A stretch of 64,000 nucleotides of DNA from Arcuatula senhousia (taxonomy: Eukaryota > Mollusca > Bivalvia > Mytilida > Mytilidae): positions 6,007,001 through 6,071,000 of the forward strand of contig OZ020309.1 of NCBI GenBank assembly GCA_963971305.1, in the 5' to 3' direction. The translations under genes were made by a program, and so were the position numbers. The notes under the pieces were generated by a model that was not told where the DNA came from, did no database searches, and saw nothing but the letters and a program-made list of their open reading frames with translations. Shown here piece by piece: positions 18,601-30,076 of the stretch (the stretch's first letter is position 1; every line of letters begins with the position of its first letter).

Positions 18601-21600
18601 AAAACTTTAAACTATTAATGTACATAGGCATGATATGTACAAAGGATAACATTTGGAACTAAAACGTTAATATTGTGGATAACCTATAACGTAATATTGT
18701 GCGTATAACACTAACCCGTAACACGAAACTGTTAAACTATAGATATTGCTAAACGTTGAATATTCCGTGCTGGATTATACTAATAATGATGTCAGCACCA
18801 TTTATCATGTGAAATGACTTTTAAAATGTTATATATGTGTTTTTAACGGTCCATAAAACAATTAACTGATTTTAGATGAACACACCATGACTCCCTCATG
18901 GCTACTGTACTTTTAGATTTTACAACCATATGACTTTTAACCGATCGACTATAGCTATTATGTGAAAATACTTTTAACAAAAGAAATAAATTTTAAACCG
19001 ATCGTTTTAATCAATTCAAAACAACATCCTGGATGAAACTACTGTGTGTGCAAAGCATTACTTATATCCGCAACCGGAGTGCTCCGACAAACGGAGGAAT
19101 CTACCTGAGAAACAGAAACAGAATATGTTAGTCTCGATCATCCAGACGCTTTTAATGGCTGCGCCATAATGGTCTGGATTCATTCAACCAAATTTCTGTT
19201 CTTTCTGGATTTGGGAAAGATTTTGATTGGTCGGATTCTGGCAGGAAATGACGATTAAAATGTGTCGGAGAAATTCGGAAAATCTAAATTTAGGAACACA
19301 GACATAGGAAAGCCCATTGAAAATAATATGGCTGCGCCCATGCCGCAGTCGCCTCGGGTAGGAAATGTTTGAGAAATGCTCATTAATTTATGTAAACGAT
19401 TGTTTTAAAGTGTGAAAAGTTCTTAACAAACATTTAAACATTGAAATGCTTTTATTTTATGAATAAACTGGTAACTAAATACTCTGAAAATACTATCTCA
19501 ATTTGCAAACAAACATAAAATTTTCAGCATGCTTTAAGCAAATTATATTGTTGTTCCATTGACATAAAAGTTATAAATAACATGTTTTTTAGTTGTCAGA
19601 TGAAGATCGATGAAGAGATGGAGGTGGCATCGCATCCTAAGACTAAGAACAGAAATATTGTGCCCAGCACTCATTGAAAATGTACTTTGATAATGACCCA
19701 GTGCAAAACTTATGTACATTTTTACATGTACATGATGTTCATACAGAACTTAGAGTCAAGGCATGAAACATTCTATTTGCCAGCAGATTTGGACGCAGTT
19801 GCCAGCACCACTTAAATTATTTGCCAATGGTTTGGTTATTTTTATAGAAAATAATTAGATGTGAAATAAGTGTATGCATGTAATGTATTAACTGAGCTTT
19901 AATACTGAAAAAAGAAAGAAAAAGAAAAAATAACAAAAAAATGGCCAGACTTTAATGAACATTAACATTCAAATTAACTAATTGCATGACATAGGTACAT
20001 GTGTGATGATTTAAGAACAAAAGACAATGAAAGAAAAATATATAGACATAATTTATTTTCCAATTTTTTATGGTCCCTCTGAAAGGGCAGCATCATTCCA
20101 ATGATTATATTATAACAGAGAATAAGATATACATGTATGTTTGCAAATAAGTTTCCAATAAAACTTAATATCTGTTAAGACACTTAATTCATATGTTTAT
20201 TCCAATATTCATGATGATCTTCATTGCTAAGTATCCTCAATTTGTCAAACTTTTTTTGCAGGATGCACTAGTACTAAATTGCTGTGAATTTACAGTGGTA
20301 GATGCAGATGGGGCCAAACAAATGTGCCTCTGACAAAACTGAGAATTTTTAATGAAATGAATTTACTTTTGTCTACCGCCTGAAAATTTTCCTAGATTCG
20401 TCATGATGACACAGAAAATGCTTAACAATATATGTATTCTAAAAGAAAATTTTGCCTCACTTTTAAGTTTTTGCTTAAGCGACTTTTATGGTGACAAGCT
20501 GACCAATGTACCCCTCCCTCCAATTGGATAAACCACAGCCTAGTCTTCAGACTTATCTCTTATATACATATATTCCATCTATTTGAACAACACACATAAT
20601 CTTCTCTTTGTGCTCACTACTCTACAATACATTTTGAATTAGGTATTGGGATTGGCTTTCTTTTCATGCTCAATGAAAATAGAGGGGCTAATAGTGTTTG
20701 GATCAGTTAATTGGTTCAAAATCAGGTTTACCTTCAAGTTACAGCTTCTTGACCATGAAGTATGGTATCATCATGAAACTTTATACATAATCATCAGGAT
20801 ATAAACTAACAGAAAGCACTATATCATTGTACCTGACTCAGACAGCTTCATTGTTTATTAATCACAGAAAAAGAGTGTTAAACTTAGGTTTTCATTCTAT
20901 GACAGAAATATGTTATCATCATGAAACTTGTACATATATACATCTGAATTTAAGCATACAAAAATCTGAAATTGTATATGTATACCCTTGGCATCTTGTT
21001 CATGGTTCAGTGTTAGCAGAAATAGACCCTAATCCAAGTTAATGATTCATTAAAATGGTCTACATCTCTTGAAACCAAATAAAAAATGTTAAGATTTGGA
21101 ATAAGTGTACACGACACAGCCCACAATCAAGCGGCAATTCAGAAAAAAAAAACACAATGTACGTGTTCCTGACAATAATTTGTTCTACATCTGGCATGTG
21201 TATGCATGTATTTCGTCTATTCAAGACTCATCATCATGATCATAGGCGATCTACACAACATATTGAAAAAAAGCCAAACCTAGTCCCAGATTATGAAGAG
21301 CATTGAAAACTAAAACCAAAAATACTGAACAGGAAAACCAAATTATGACATGTCTGGAGTAAAAGAATATAAGCCATTAGGGTAATGTTTGATGAACCTG
21401 CATGTAGGTCGAAGTCAGTCTTAATAAACGTTGTTGTTAGAATGCAAACTAAAAAAGAACATTGAAAAATTACTAATACACATATGTGTTGTTTTGCACA
21501 TTGAAGTACTTCACAAGTGAATGACGAAATGCATTTAATTTGAAAGGGGGTGACCATGGTATTTTCCTTAGAAAAAATATTTTGATTTTGGCAGCAAAGA

Positions 21601-22199
21601 TATAACAACAAATTCTGAAGAGGTATTTCTGCTATGTATACATGAATATTGCTAATAATGAAACAATATAACATCTGTCCTGGTGTCTTTCAAACTGAAA
21701 CCCCACTCAACCATTTAAAAAATATGAAGCAGAGGCCTGACTGACATGAAAAGGGGAGGCATGGTACAACTCATGACAGAAAAGCTCATTGGGGGGTAAC
21801 TTCCATGATAAAGGTAGATTCATATGTGCGGCCCAAAAGGGTCTACTTTTTGGGATGCTCAATATGTGAAAAGGGTGGAAATTTCAGATGTTGCATTTAT
21901 GATAAGGTGTACTTTTCGCAAATGGCGCATATCAATTGATAAAGAGTGGCCTACAACAAACTTTTGCCTCCTAAATGTAACTCTAACTGTGCATGCATTT
22001 GATAACTTTTACCATTCAAACTTTGGTTTTAATAGAATATCTACATTGTACAAAATATGTCTAGTATAAGCATATTCTGTGTAGTTTTAAAGGCATTAAA
22101 AAGTATATGAATAGGTGTCTTTTTTAAGCAGGCGTATATATGAGTGTTGGGTATAAACTTTCTGGGCCGCACATCTGTACCCTAAAATACTTGGAGTTA
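18601..22199. other. Gene-poor AT-rich sequence
   Basis: No exon, RNA gene or complete element could be supported. Near 19140-19365 composition rises and ATGGCTGCGCC occurs twice (about 19157 and 19328); the second could start a short first exon ending at a possible GTAGGA donor. An A/G-rich tract lies at 19908-19942. ATCATCATGAAACTT-like words repeat at about 20768 and 20915. The frames at 20827-21042, 21291-21674 and 21824-22069 show no domain. The last lies in sequence with a GGGTCTACTTTTTGGGATGC phrase that looks repetitive. Confidence 0.35.
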
Positions 22200-22207
22200 C
22201 GGAGTTA

Positions 22208-22330
22208 ACCCCCCCCCCCCCTGTGGGGTGGAAAAGCTATGAAATCAATCCCTTCAGTAGAAGCTGAGAAATCTGTTACAAAAGTTAGTTACGGACAGAC
22301 AGACAAGGTGATTGCAATAAAACCCCCTCT
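22208..22330 (+). repeat. C-run and scrap of the ATCTGTTAC repeat family
   Basis: A run of C at 22209-22220 is followed by GAAGCTGAGAAATCTGTTAC and a GGACAGACAGACA tract, the same order as at the right end of the 7483-9866 element, so this is a truncated copy of it. Confidence 0.55.
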
Positions 22331-22374
22331 CTGATTAGATAATTATAACTAGTAAATCTGAGCTGCTCTCAAAT

Positions 22375-22757
22375 AAATACCCCCTAACAAAAAACTGTGA
22401 CAGGTCACTTTTTAAAATAGCATATCTACATTATGTTACAAATAGTGTGTGAAAGTTTAATGAAAATCCATTGAGGGGTTTAGGAGGAGTTGTGGATAAG
22501 AGATGGGTACCTTTTGTTGTAGAATGGCTTAGTCAATGTTTGCTCTGGGAAACCCTAAAAATCGATCCAATCAAATTTGAAAATAAAAGGTGCACATTTA
22601 GATTGTGTGAAAGTTTCATGAAAATCCATTGAGGGGTTTAGGAGGAGTTGCAGATAAGAGAAGGGTACCCTATGGTATAACGGAAAGAAAGAAGGGCAAA
22701 CACCCATATCACTTTATAACCCCCTCCGCACACACACACTTTTCAAGCGGGGGTATA
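22375..22757. mobile_element. Decayed copy of the 10804-11420 type element
   Basis: The left edge has AAATACCCCCTAAC and the right edge GCGGGGGTATAAAA, imperfect inverses. Two internal copies of GAAAATCCATTGAGGGGTTTA AGGAG-type sequence about 158 bp apart correspond to the AAAATCCATCAAGCGGTT core of the 167-bp repeats. The GACA tract is replaced by GAAAGAAAGAAGG and CACACACA. Confidence 0.55.
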
Positions 22758-23380
22758 AAAGTGTAGAAATAAATGATGCACATATGCATTTATATTCACA
22801 ATCAACAAAGATTTTAACTCCAGTCAGTAAACAAAAGAGAGAAATCTATTGCATTCTACCAACATTCGTTTTTATTTTGTTTTCTGAACATTAATTTTAC
22901 ATATCAGAATTAACGAACTGGGGGCTATTAATGAATTTATTCAATATTAAGACATGAACGTTTTCCTATGAAAGAAGAATAACAATAAATATAACATTGT
23001 TTTTCAAAGTATAAAATTCCAACTCTATAATCATGTTCTAACGATATATTTGTTTACATGTGTGGGACGTCCTATTTTCTGATCTACCGTGGTATCCCAA
23101 TCTAATTATAGATAGTATTTTCCGAAGCAGCGCCCCTAGCGAACCAAGTTTTCTTTCATTGAGACCAGGCTATATATTTATATATAGACTGGGTTCGAGG
23201 CTAGGTAATATGTGAGAATAAAATACAAACAAAATTGCTTGCTTGTGTTTATTAAATATGTTTCGTAAATCTCCAATTTATTTATTAATGGTATATCAAT
23301 GAGTACAAACTAAGAATTAATCTAATAGATTGACCAATTTCAACATGGGTCTTAAGTAATTATCTGACGTTTTCGGTATT
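22758..23380. other. Left flank of the macrosatellite; no gene seen
   Basis: AT-rich unique-looking sequence. A hairpin formed around CTATATAT-TT-ATATATAG lies at about 23168-23194. The last bases before the array are TTTTCGGTATT (23370-23380). They share nothing with the sequence that precedes later units, which end CAGGCTTTA, so the array border is sharp. Confidence 0.5.
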
Positions 23381-25439
23381 AGGATGTGGTCCATAGTTTC
23401 GTATAAAATCCAACGGTCTACATATGGCTAAAAATAGGTACAGGGGGCCCCCCTTGCTATTTATGGTAGTAATGATTAAAATGTGAATATTTTTTGCATC
23501 AATTATAAAATTTGGAATTTATTTTTGAAGATAAAGTAAGTTTTTGTTTAATTTTTATTTAAAAAAATAAAATAAGTGAATGTGTACAAAGGGGGATAAT
23601 CACTGAATTTCCTGTTTACAAAGAGAGGTAAATTTAAGTTTTTTACACGAAGTAAAATGCTGTTTTTAAAGAACGGCGATCGTACCCTAAAAGTGGACTT
23701 AAAAAAGAGAAGACCTTTATCTCTACAAGTTAAACTAAAAAAAATATGAGGCAGGTAAAACCTGTTACGCTCCCGAGGTTTCAATTAATTTATATTTTTT
23801 TTGGTTCGAAAATAAAAACAAACTAGCTTTTCTTGTGGGTTACGTGAGCGTTTAATGACGTCTAAAATTTTCAAAGATAAAAACGTTAAAAAGACGTCGA
23901 AAGTTCGGGAAAACAAGCGCGTGCTAAACCGGACGTTGAAGGAAAATTCAGCTCATAGTACTACTAAAATATTGACATTTCTACCATTATCGCTCCCTTC
24001 GGGAGCGTATAAAATGTTTTTTTGTCCATTCTATATTTTTCAGTCCCTCAAATATGCAATGGTTGTACTTTTTCCCCATATAATTGTCATAAAAAAGGAC
24101 ACTATTCAATGGATTGTTTATTTTTAATGATTGCTAATTTGTCACAACTGTCTGTATCTTTAGAAAGCTGATAAATTTGGCTTTCTATTGATGTATATAT
24201 ATGATATATTCAAAATTTGACATGTCACTCAAAGCTTTCCATGTTTGAGGTCCCCACCCCCTTGTGACGTCATGACGTTAAAACCCCCGTCCACATCCTT
24301 AATGCACATATACTGAAAGTAAAGAGACTACAAGCATGCTTCGTAACAGATTTCATTTATTTTTTTTCATAAAAATATTTATTTAGGATGATATCCTGTT
24401 TTTGTAATGGGAAACTAGTCTGTATTATTTGTCATATTCAAAAGAACACCATAGCAACCAGGATGATATTGTAAAGTCATTGCGTCAAATATGACGTCGT
24501 TATGTGATTTTGTGACGTTCCATTGTTTTCAGTCTATCCGCTCTCTTTTTTGAACCTCTTGCAACATATGGAAGCTGAGAGCATTGGTTTGTTCGGTACA
24601 AATTTTCCTACAAAGTGTCGCATATTTGATGTGAAATGTTTAAAAGCATAATCTGCATTAAATTTGTATGTTCAGGGAAAAGGGACTCTAATTCCTTGTT
24701 ATTGATGGAAAGCCTTTCTCATATGCAGATCATGTCACTGTTGTATGGCTGATTTTTATTGGAAAAGGTAGTGTCTATGGCCTTAAAATATGACTTTTAT
24801 TTCAATGTAATCAACTGAAATCTATTAAGACCATTACTGATAAGAAGTAATGATATGAAAATCCAGTTTTTGGTACTTCTGTCTTCAGAGTATCCGAATG
24901 CATGAAATAGGTTAAAAACTTGGTTCGACACAGTATATGGTAATTGCTATATCTTCGCTTTTAGTAGACGGACGAATAAAAGTTTGGTACCATTTTGTTC
25001 GTTATTGTACAGGGAACGAGAAAAAACCAAATGTGAATTTTAAAACAGGCTTTAAGGATGTGGTCCATAGTTTCGTATAAAATCCAACGGTCTACATATG
25101 GCTAAAAATAGGTACAGGGGGCCCCCCTTGCTATTTATGGTAGTAATGATTAAAATGTGAATATTTTTTGCATCAATTATAAAATTTGGAATTTATTTTT
25201 GAAGATAAAGTAAGTTTTTGTTTAATTTTTATTTAAAAAAATAAAATAAGTGAATGTGTACAAAGGGGGATAATCACTGAATTTCCTGTTTACAAAGAGA
25301 GGTAAATTTAAGTTTTTTACACGAAGTAAAATGCTGTTTTTAAAGAACGGCGATCGTACCCTAAAAGTGGACTTAAAAAAGAGAAGACCTTTATCTCTAC
25401 AAGTTAAACTAAAAAAAATATGAGGCAGGTAAAACCTGT

Positions 25440-25683
25440 TACGCTCCCGAGGTTTCAATTAATTTATATTTTTTTTGGTTCGAAAATAAAAACAAACTAG
25501 CTTTTCTTGTGGGTTACGTGAGCGTTTAATGACGTCTAAAATTTTCAAAGATAAAAACGTTAAAAAGACGTCGAAAGTTCGGGAAAACAAGCGCGTGCTA
25601 AACCGGACGTTGAAGGAAAATTCAGCTCATAGTACTACTAAAATATTGACATTTCTACCATTATCGCTCCCTTCGGGAGCGTA
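25440..25683. repeat. Nested 244-bp inverted-repeat sub-module (shown in unit 2)
   Basis: TACGCTCCC (25440-25448) and GGGAGCGTA (25675-25683) are exact inverses bounding 244 bp. Its right end is itself a tight hairpin, CGCTCCC-TTC-GGGAGCG (25665-25681). Just to its left is CAGGT-AAA-ACCTG (about 25427-25439). The extra 264 bp in L units is one more copy of this sub-module plus the ~20 bp before it. Confidence 0.75.
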
Positions 25684-25801
25684 TAAAATGTTTTTTTGTC
25701 CATTCTATATTTTTCAGTCCCTCAAATATGCAATGGTTGTACTTTTTCCCCATATAATTGTCATAAAAAAGGACACTATTCAATGGATTGTTTATTTTTA
25801 A
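25529..25801 (+). other. 90-codon ATG frame within the unit, probably not a gene
   Basis: The frame begins ATGACGTCT and has a lysine/arginine-rich first 45 residues (KDKNVKKTSKVRENKR region), then a hydrophobic stretch around residues 52-75 that could pass for a membrane segment. No domain is recognised. It is kept open in all units because the units are nearly identical, which says nothing about selection. In the diverged L copy the same frame has four amino-acid changes against one silent change, which argues against constraint. There is no sign of a promoter, introns or polyadenylation specific to it. Confidence 0.15.
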
Positions 25802-25938
25802 TGATTGCTAATTTGTCACAACTGTCTGTATCTTTAGAAAGCTGATAAATTTGGCTTTCTATTGATGTATATATATGATATATTCAAAATTTGACATGTC
25901 ACTCAAAGCTTTCCATGTTTGAGGTCCCCACCCCCTTG

Positions 25939-25946
25939 TGACGTCA
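25939..25946. promoter_or_regulatory. Perfect CRE palindrome in each unit (shown in unit 2)
   Basis: TGACGTCA, the CREB/ATF consensus, lies 19 bp inside the right TIR and is followed at once by another GACGT. The unit has further ACGT-core words near 25529, 25567, 25609, 26167 and 26187. Presence is certain; function is not shown. Confidence 0.4.
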
Positions 25947-25976
25947 TGACGTTAAAACCCCCGTCCACATCCTTAA

Positions 25977-26725
25977 TGCACATATACTGAAAGTAAAGAG
26001 ACTACAAGCATGCTTCGTAACAGATTTCATTTATTTTTTTTCATAAAAATATTTATTTAGGATGATATCCTGTTTTTGTAATGGGAAACTAGTCTGTATT
26101 ATTTGTCATATTCAAAAGAACACCATAGCAACCAGGATGATATTGTAAAGTCATTGCGTCAAATATGACGTCGTTATGTGATTTTGTGACGTTCCATTGT
26201 TTTCAGTCTATCCGCTCTCTTTTTTGAACCTCTTGCAACATATGGAAGCTGAGAGCATTGGTTTGTTCGGTACAAATTTTCCTACAAAGTGTCGCATATT
26301 TGATGTGAAATGTTTAAAAGCATAATCTGCATTAAATTTGTATGTTCAGGGAAAAGGGACTCTAATTCCTTGTTATTGATGGAAAGCCTTTCTCATATGC
26401 AGATCATGTCACTGTTGTATGGCTGATTTTTATTGGAAAAGGTAGTGTCTATGGCCTTAAAATATGACTTTTATTTCAATGTAATCAACTGAAATCTATT
26501 AAGACCATTACTGATAAGAAGTAATGATATGAAAATCCAGTTTTTGGTACTTCTGTCTTCAGAGTATCCGAATGCATGAAATAGGTTAAAAACTTGGTTC
26601 GACACAGTATATGGTAATTGCTATATCTTCGCTTTTAGTAGACGGACGAATAAAAGTTTGGTACCATTTTGTTCGTTATTGTACAGGGAACGAGAAAAAA
26701 CCAAATGTGAATTTTAAAACAGGCT
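25977..26725 (+). repeat. 749-bp spacer between modules (shown in unit 2)
   Basis: It links the right TIR of one module to the left TIR of the next. AT-rich with no ORF. It starts with a U6-snRNA-like string (25978-26012) and contains an AGGAT-GAT-ATCCT hairpin near 26059-26071. It may be host DNA captured beside the original module insertion. It is the same length in S and L units. Confidence 0.75.
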
Positions 26726-29700
26726 TTAAGGATGTGGTCCATAGTTTCGTATAAAATCCAACGGTCTACATATGGCTAAAAATAGGTACAGGGGGCCCCC
26801 CTTGCTATTTATGGTAGTAATGATTAAAATGTGAATATTTTTTGCATCAATTATAAAATTTGGAATTTATTTTTGAAGATAAAGTAAGTTTTTGTTTAAT
26901 TTTTATTTAAAAAAATAAAATAAGTGAATGTGTACAAAGGGGGATAATCACTGAATTTCCTGTTTACAAAGAGAGGTAAATTTAAGTTTTTTACACGAAG
27001 TAAAATGCTGTTTTTAAAGAACGGCGATCGTACCCTAAAAGTGGACTTAAAAAAGAGAAGACCTTTATCTCTACAAGTTAAACTAAAAAAAATATGAGGC
27101 AGGTAAAACCTGTTACGCTCCCGAGGTTTCAATTAATTTATATTTTTTTTGGTTCGAAAATAAAAACAAACTAGCTTTTCTTGTGGGTTACGTGAGCGTT
27201 TAATGACGTCTAAAATTTTCAAAGATAAAAACGTTAAAAAGACGTCGAAAGTTCGGGAAAACAAGCGCGTGCTAAACCGGACGTTGAAGGAAAATTCAGC
27301 TCATAGTACTACTAAAATATTGACATTTCTACCATTATCGCTCCCTTCGGGAGCGTATAAAATGTTTTTTTGTCCATTCTATATTTTTCAGTCCCTCAAA
27401 TATGCAATGGTTGTACTTTTTCCCCATATAATTGTCATAAAAAAGGACACTATTCAATGGATTGTTTATTTTTAATGATTGCTAATTTGTCACAACTGTC
27501 TGTATCTTTAGAAAGCTGATAAATTTGGCTTTCTATTGATGTATATATATGATATATTCAAAATTTGACATGTCACTCAAAGCTTTCCATGTTTGAGGTC
27601 CCCACCCCCTTGTGACGTCATGACGTTAAAACCCCCGTCCACATCCTTAATGCACATATACTGAAAGTAAAGAGACTACAAGCATGCTTCGTAACAGATT
27701 TCATTTATTTTTTTTCATAAAAATATTTATTTAGGATGATATCCTGTTTTTGTAATGGGAAACTAGTCTGTATTATTTGTCATATTCAAAAGAACACCAT
27801 AGCAACCAGGATGATATTGTAAAGTCATTGCGTCAAATATGACGTCGTTATGTGATTTTGTGACGTTCCATTGTTTTCAGTCTATCCGCTCTCTTTTTTG
27901 AACCTCTTGCAACATATGGAAGCTGAGAGCATTGGTTTGTTCGGTACAAATTTTCCTACAAAGTGTCGCATATTTGATGTGAAATGTTTAAAAGCATAAT
28001 CTGCATTAAATTTGTATGTTCAGGGAAAAGGGACTCTAATTCCTTGTTATTGATGGAAAGCCTTTCTCATATGCAGATCATGTCACTGTTGTATGGCTGA
28101 TTTTTATTGGAAAAGGTAGTGTCTATGGCCTTAAAATATGACTTTTATTTCAATGTAATCAACTGAAATCTATTAAGACCATTACTGATAAGAAGTAATG
28201 ATATGAAAATCCAGTTTTTGGTACTTCTGTCTTCAGAGTATCCGAATGCATGAAATAGGTTAAAAACTTGGTTCGACACAGTATATGGTAATTGCTATAT
28301 CTTCGCTTTTAGTAGACGGACGAATAAAAGTTTGGTACCATTTTGTTCGTTATTGTACAGGGAACGAGAAAAAACCAAATGTGAATTTTAAAACAGGCTT
28401 TAAGGATGTGGTCCATAGTTTCGTATAAAATCCAACGGTCTACATATGGCTAAAAATAGGTACAGGGGGCCCCCCTTGCTATTTATGGTAGTAATGATTA
28501 AAATGTGAATATTTTTTGCATCAATTATAAAATTTGGAATTTATTTTTGAAGATAAAGTAAGTTTTTGTTTAATTTTTATTTAAAAAAATAAAATAAGTG
28601 AATGTGTACAAAGGGGGATAATCACTGAATTTCCTGTTTACAAAGAGAGGTAAATTTAAGTTTTTTACACGAAGTAAAATGCTGTTTTTAAAGAACGGCG
28701 ATCGTACCCTAAAAGTGGACTTAAAAAAGAGAAGACCTTTATCTCTACAAGTTAAACTAAAAAAAATATGAGGCAGGTAAAACCTGTTACGCTCCCGAGG
28801 TTTCAATTAATTTATATTTTTTTTGGTTCGAAAATAAAAACAAACTAGCTTTTCTTGTGGGTTACGTGAGCGTTTAATGACGTCTAAAATTTTCAAAGAT
28901 AAAAACGTTAAAAAGACGTCGAAAGTTCGGGAAAACAAGCGCGTGCTAAACCGGACGTTGAAGGAAAATTCAGCTCATAGTACTACTAAAATATTGACAT
29001 TTCTACCATTATCGCTCCCTTCGGGAGCGTATAAAATGTTTTTTTGTCCATTCTATATTTTTCAGTCCCTCAAATATGCAATGGTTGTACTTTTTCCCCA
29101 TATAATTGTCATAAAAAAGGACACTATTCAATGGATTGTTTATTTTTAATGATTGCTAATTTGTCACAACTGTCTGTATCTTTAGAAAGCTGATAAATTT
29201 GGCTTTCTATTGATGTATATATATGATATATTCAAAATTTGACATGTCACTCAAAGCTTTCCATGTTTGAGGTCCCCACCCCCTTGTGACGTCATGACGT
29301 TAAAACCCCCGTCCACATCCTTAATGCACATATACTGAAAGTAAAGAGACTACAAGCATGCTTCGTAACAGATTTCATTTATTTTTTTTCATAAAAATAT
29401 TTATTTAGGATGATATCCTGTTTTTGTAATGGGAAACTAGTCTGTATTATTTGTCATATTCAAAAGAACACCATAGCAACCAGGATGATATTGTAAAGTC
29501 ATTGCGTCAAATATGACGTCGTTATGTGATTTTGTGACGTTCCATTGTTTTCAGTCTATCCGCTCTCTTTTTTGAACCTCTTGCAACATATGGAAGCTGA
29601 GAGCATTGGTTTGTTCGGTACAAATTTTCCTACAAAGTGTCGCATATTTGATGTGAAATGTTTAAAAGCATAATCTGCATTAAATTTGTATGTTCAGGGA

Positions 29701-30076
29701 AAAGGGACTCTAATTCCTTGTTATTGATGGAAAGCCTTTCTCATATGCAGATCATGTCACTGTTGTATGGCTGATTTTTATTGGAAAAGGTAGTGTCTAT
29801 GGCCTTAAAATATGACTTTTATTTCAATGTAATCAACTGAAATCTATTAAGACCATTACTGATAAGAAGTAATGATATGAAAATCCAGTTTTTGGTACTT
29901 CTGTCTTCAGAGTATCCGAATGCATGAAATAGGTTAAAAACTTGGTTCGACACAGTATATGGTAATTGCTATATCTTCGCTTTTAGTAGACGGACGAATA
30001 AAAGTTTGGTACCATTTTGTTCGTTATTGTACAGGGAACGAGAAAAAACCAAATGTGAATTTTAAAACAGGCTTTA

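Larger units (their letters stand above)
25052..25976. mobile_element. TIR-bounded 925-bp module of the unit (shown in unit 2)
   Basis: TTAAGGATGTGG at 25052-25063 and CCACATCCTTAA at 25965-25976 are exact inverses; pairing stops at the next base. TTAA, or TA within it, could be a target duplication, as made by piggyBac-type or Tc1/mariner-type elements respectively. The inside is non-coding apart from one short frame and shows several hairpins, so it looks like a MITE. Every S unit has the same module, and L units have it at 1189 bp. Assigning it to a superfamily is not possible from 12-bp ends. Confidence 0.65.
23381..30076 (+). repeat. Array block 1: four S units (1674 bp)
   Basis: Units 1-4. 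Unit 1 is the array's left terminus and starts directly at AGGATGTGG after unrelated flank. Its 5' neighbour base is T where internal units have A. The rest of the unit is the same as the others by eye. Confidence 0.95.

Noticed and set aside
21291..21674. 127-codon minus frame with Cys and hydrophobic residues
   Set aside because: AT-rich chance frame. No domain, signal peptide followed by a coherent protein, or splice context could be recognised.
23168..23194. AT-rich hairpin left of the array as the array's origin signal
   Set aside because: It lies about 190 bp outside the border and shares no sequence with the unit.
23548..23784. 78-codon minus-strand frame, repeated in every array unit
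   Set aside because: It opens with TTG, not ATG, and has no internal methionine, so it would not be translated in a eukaryote. It is open in all units only because the units are near-identical.
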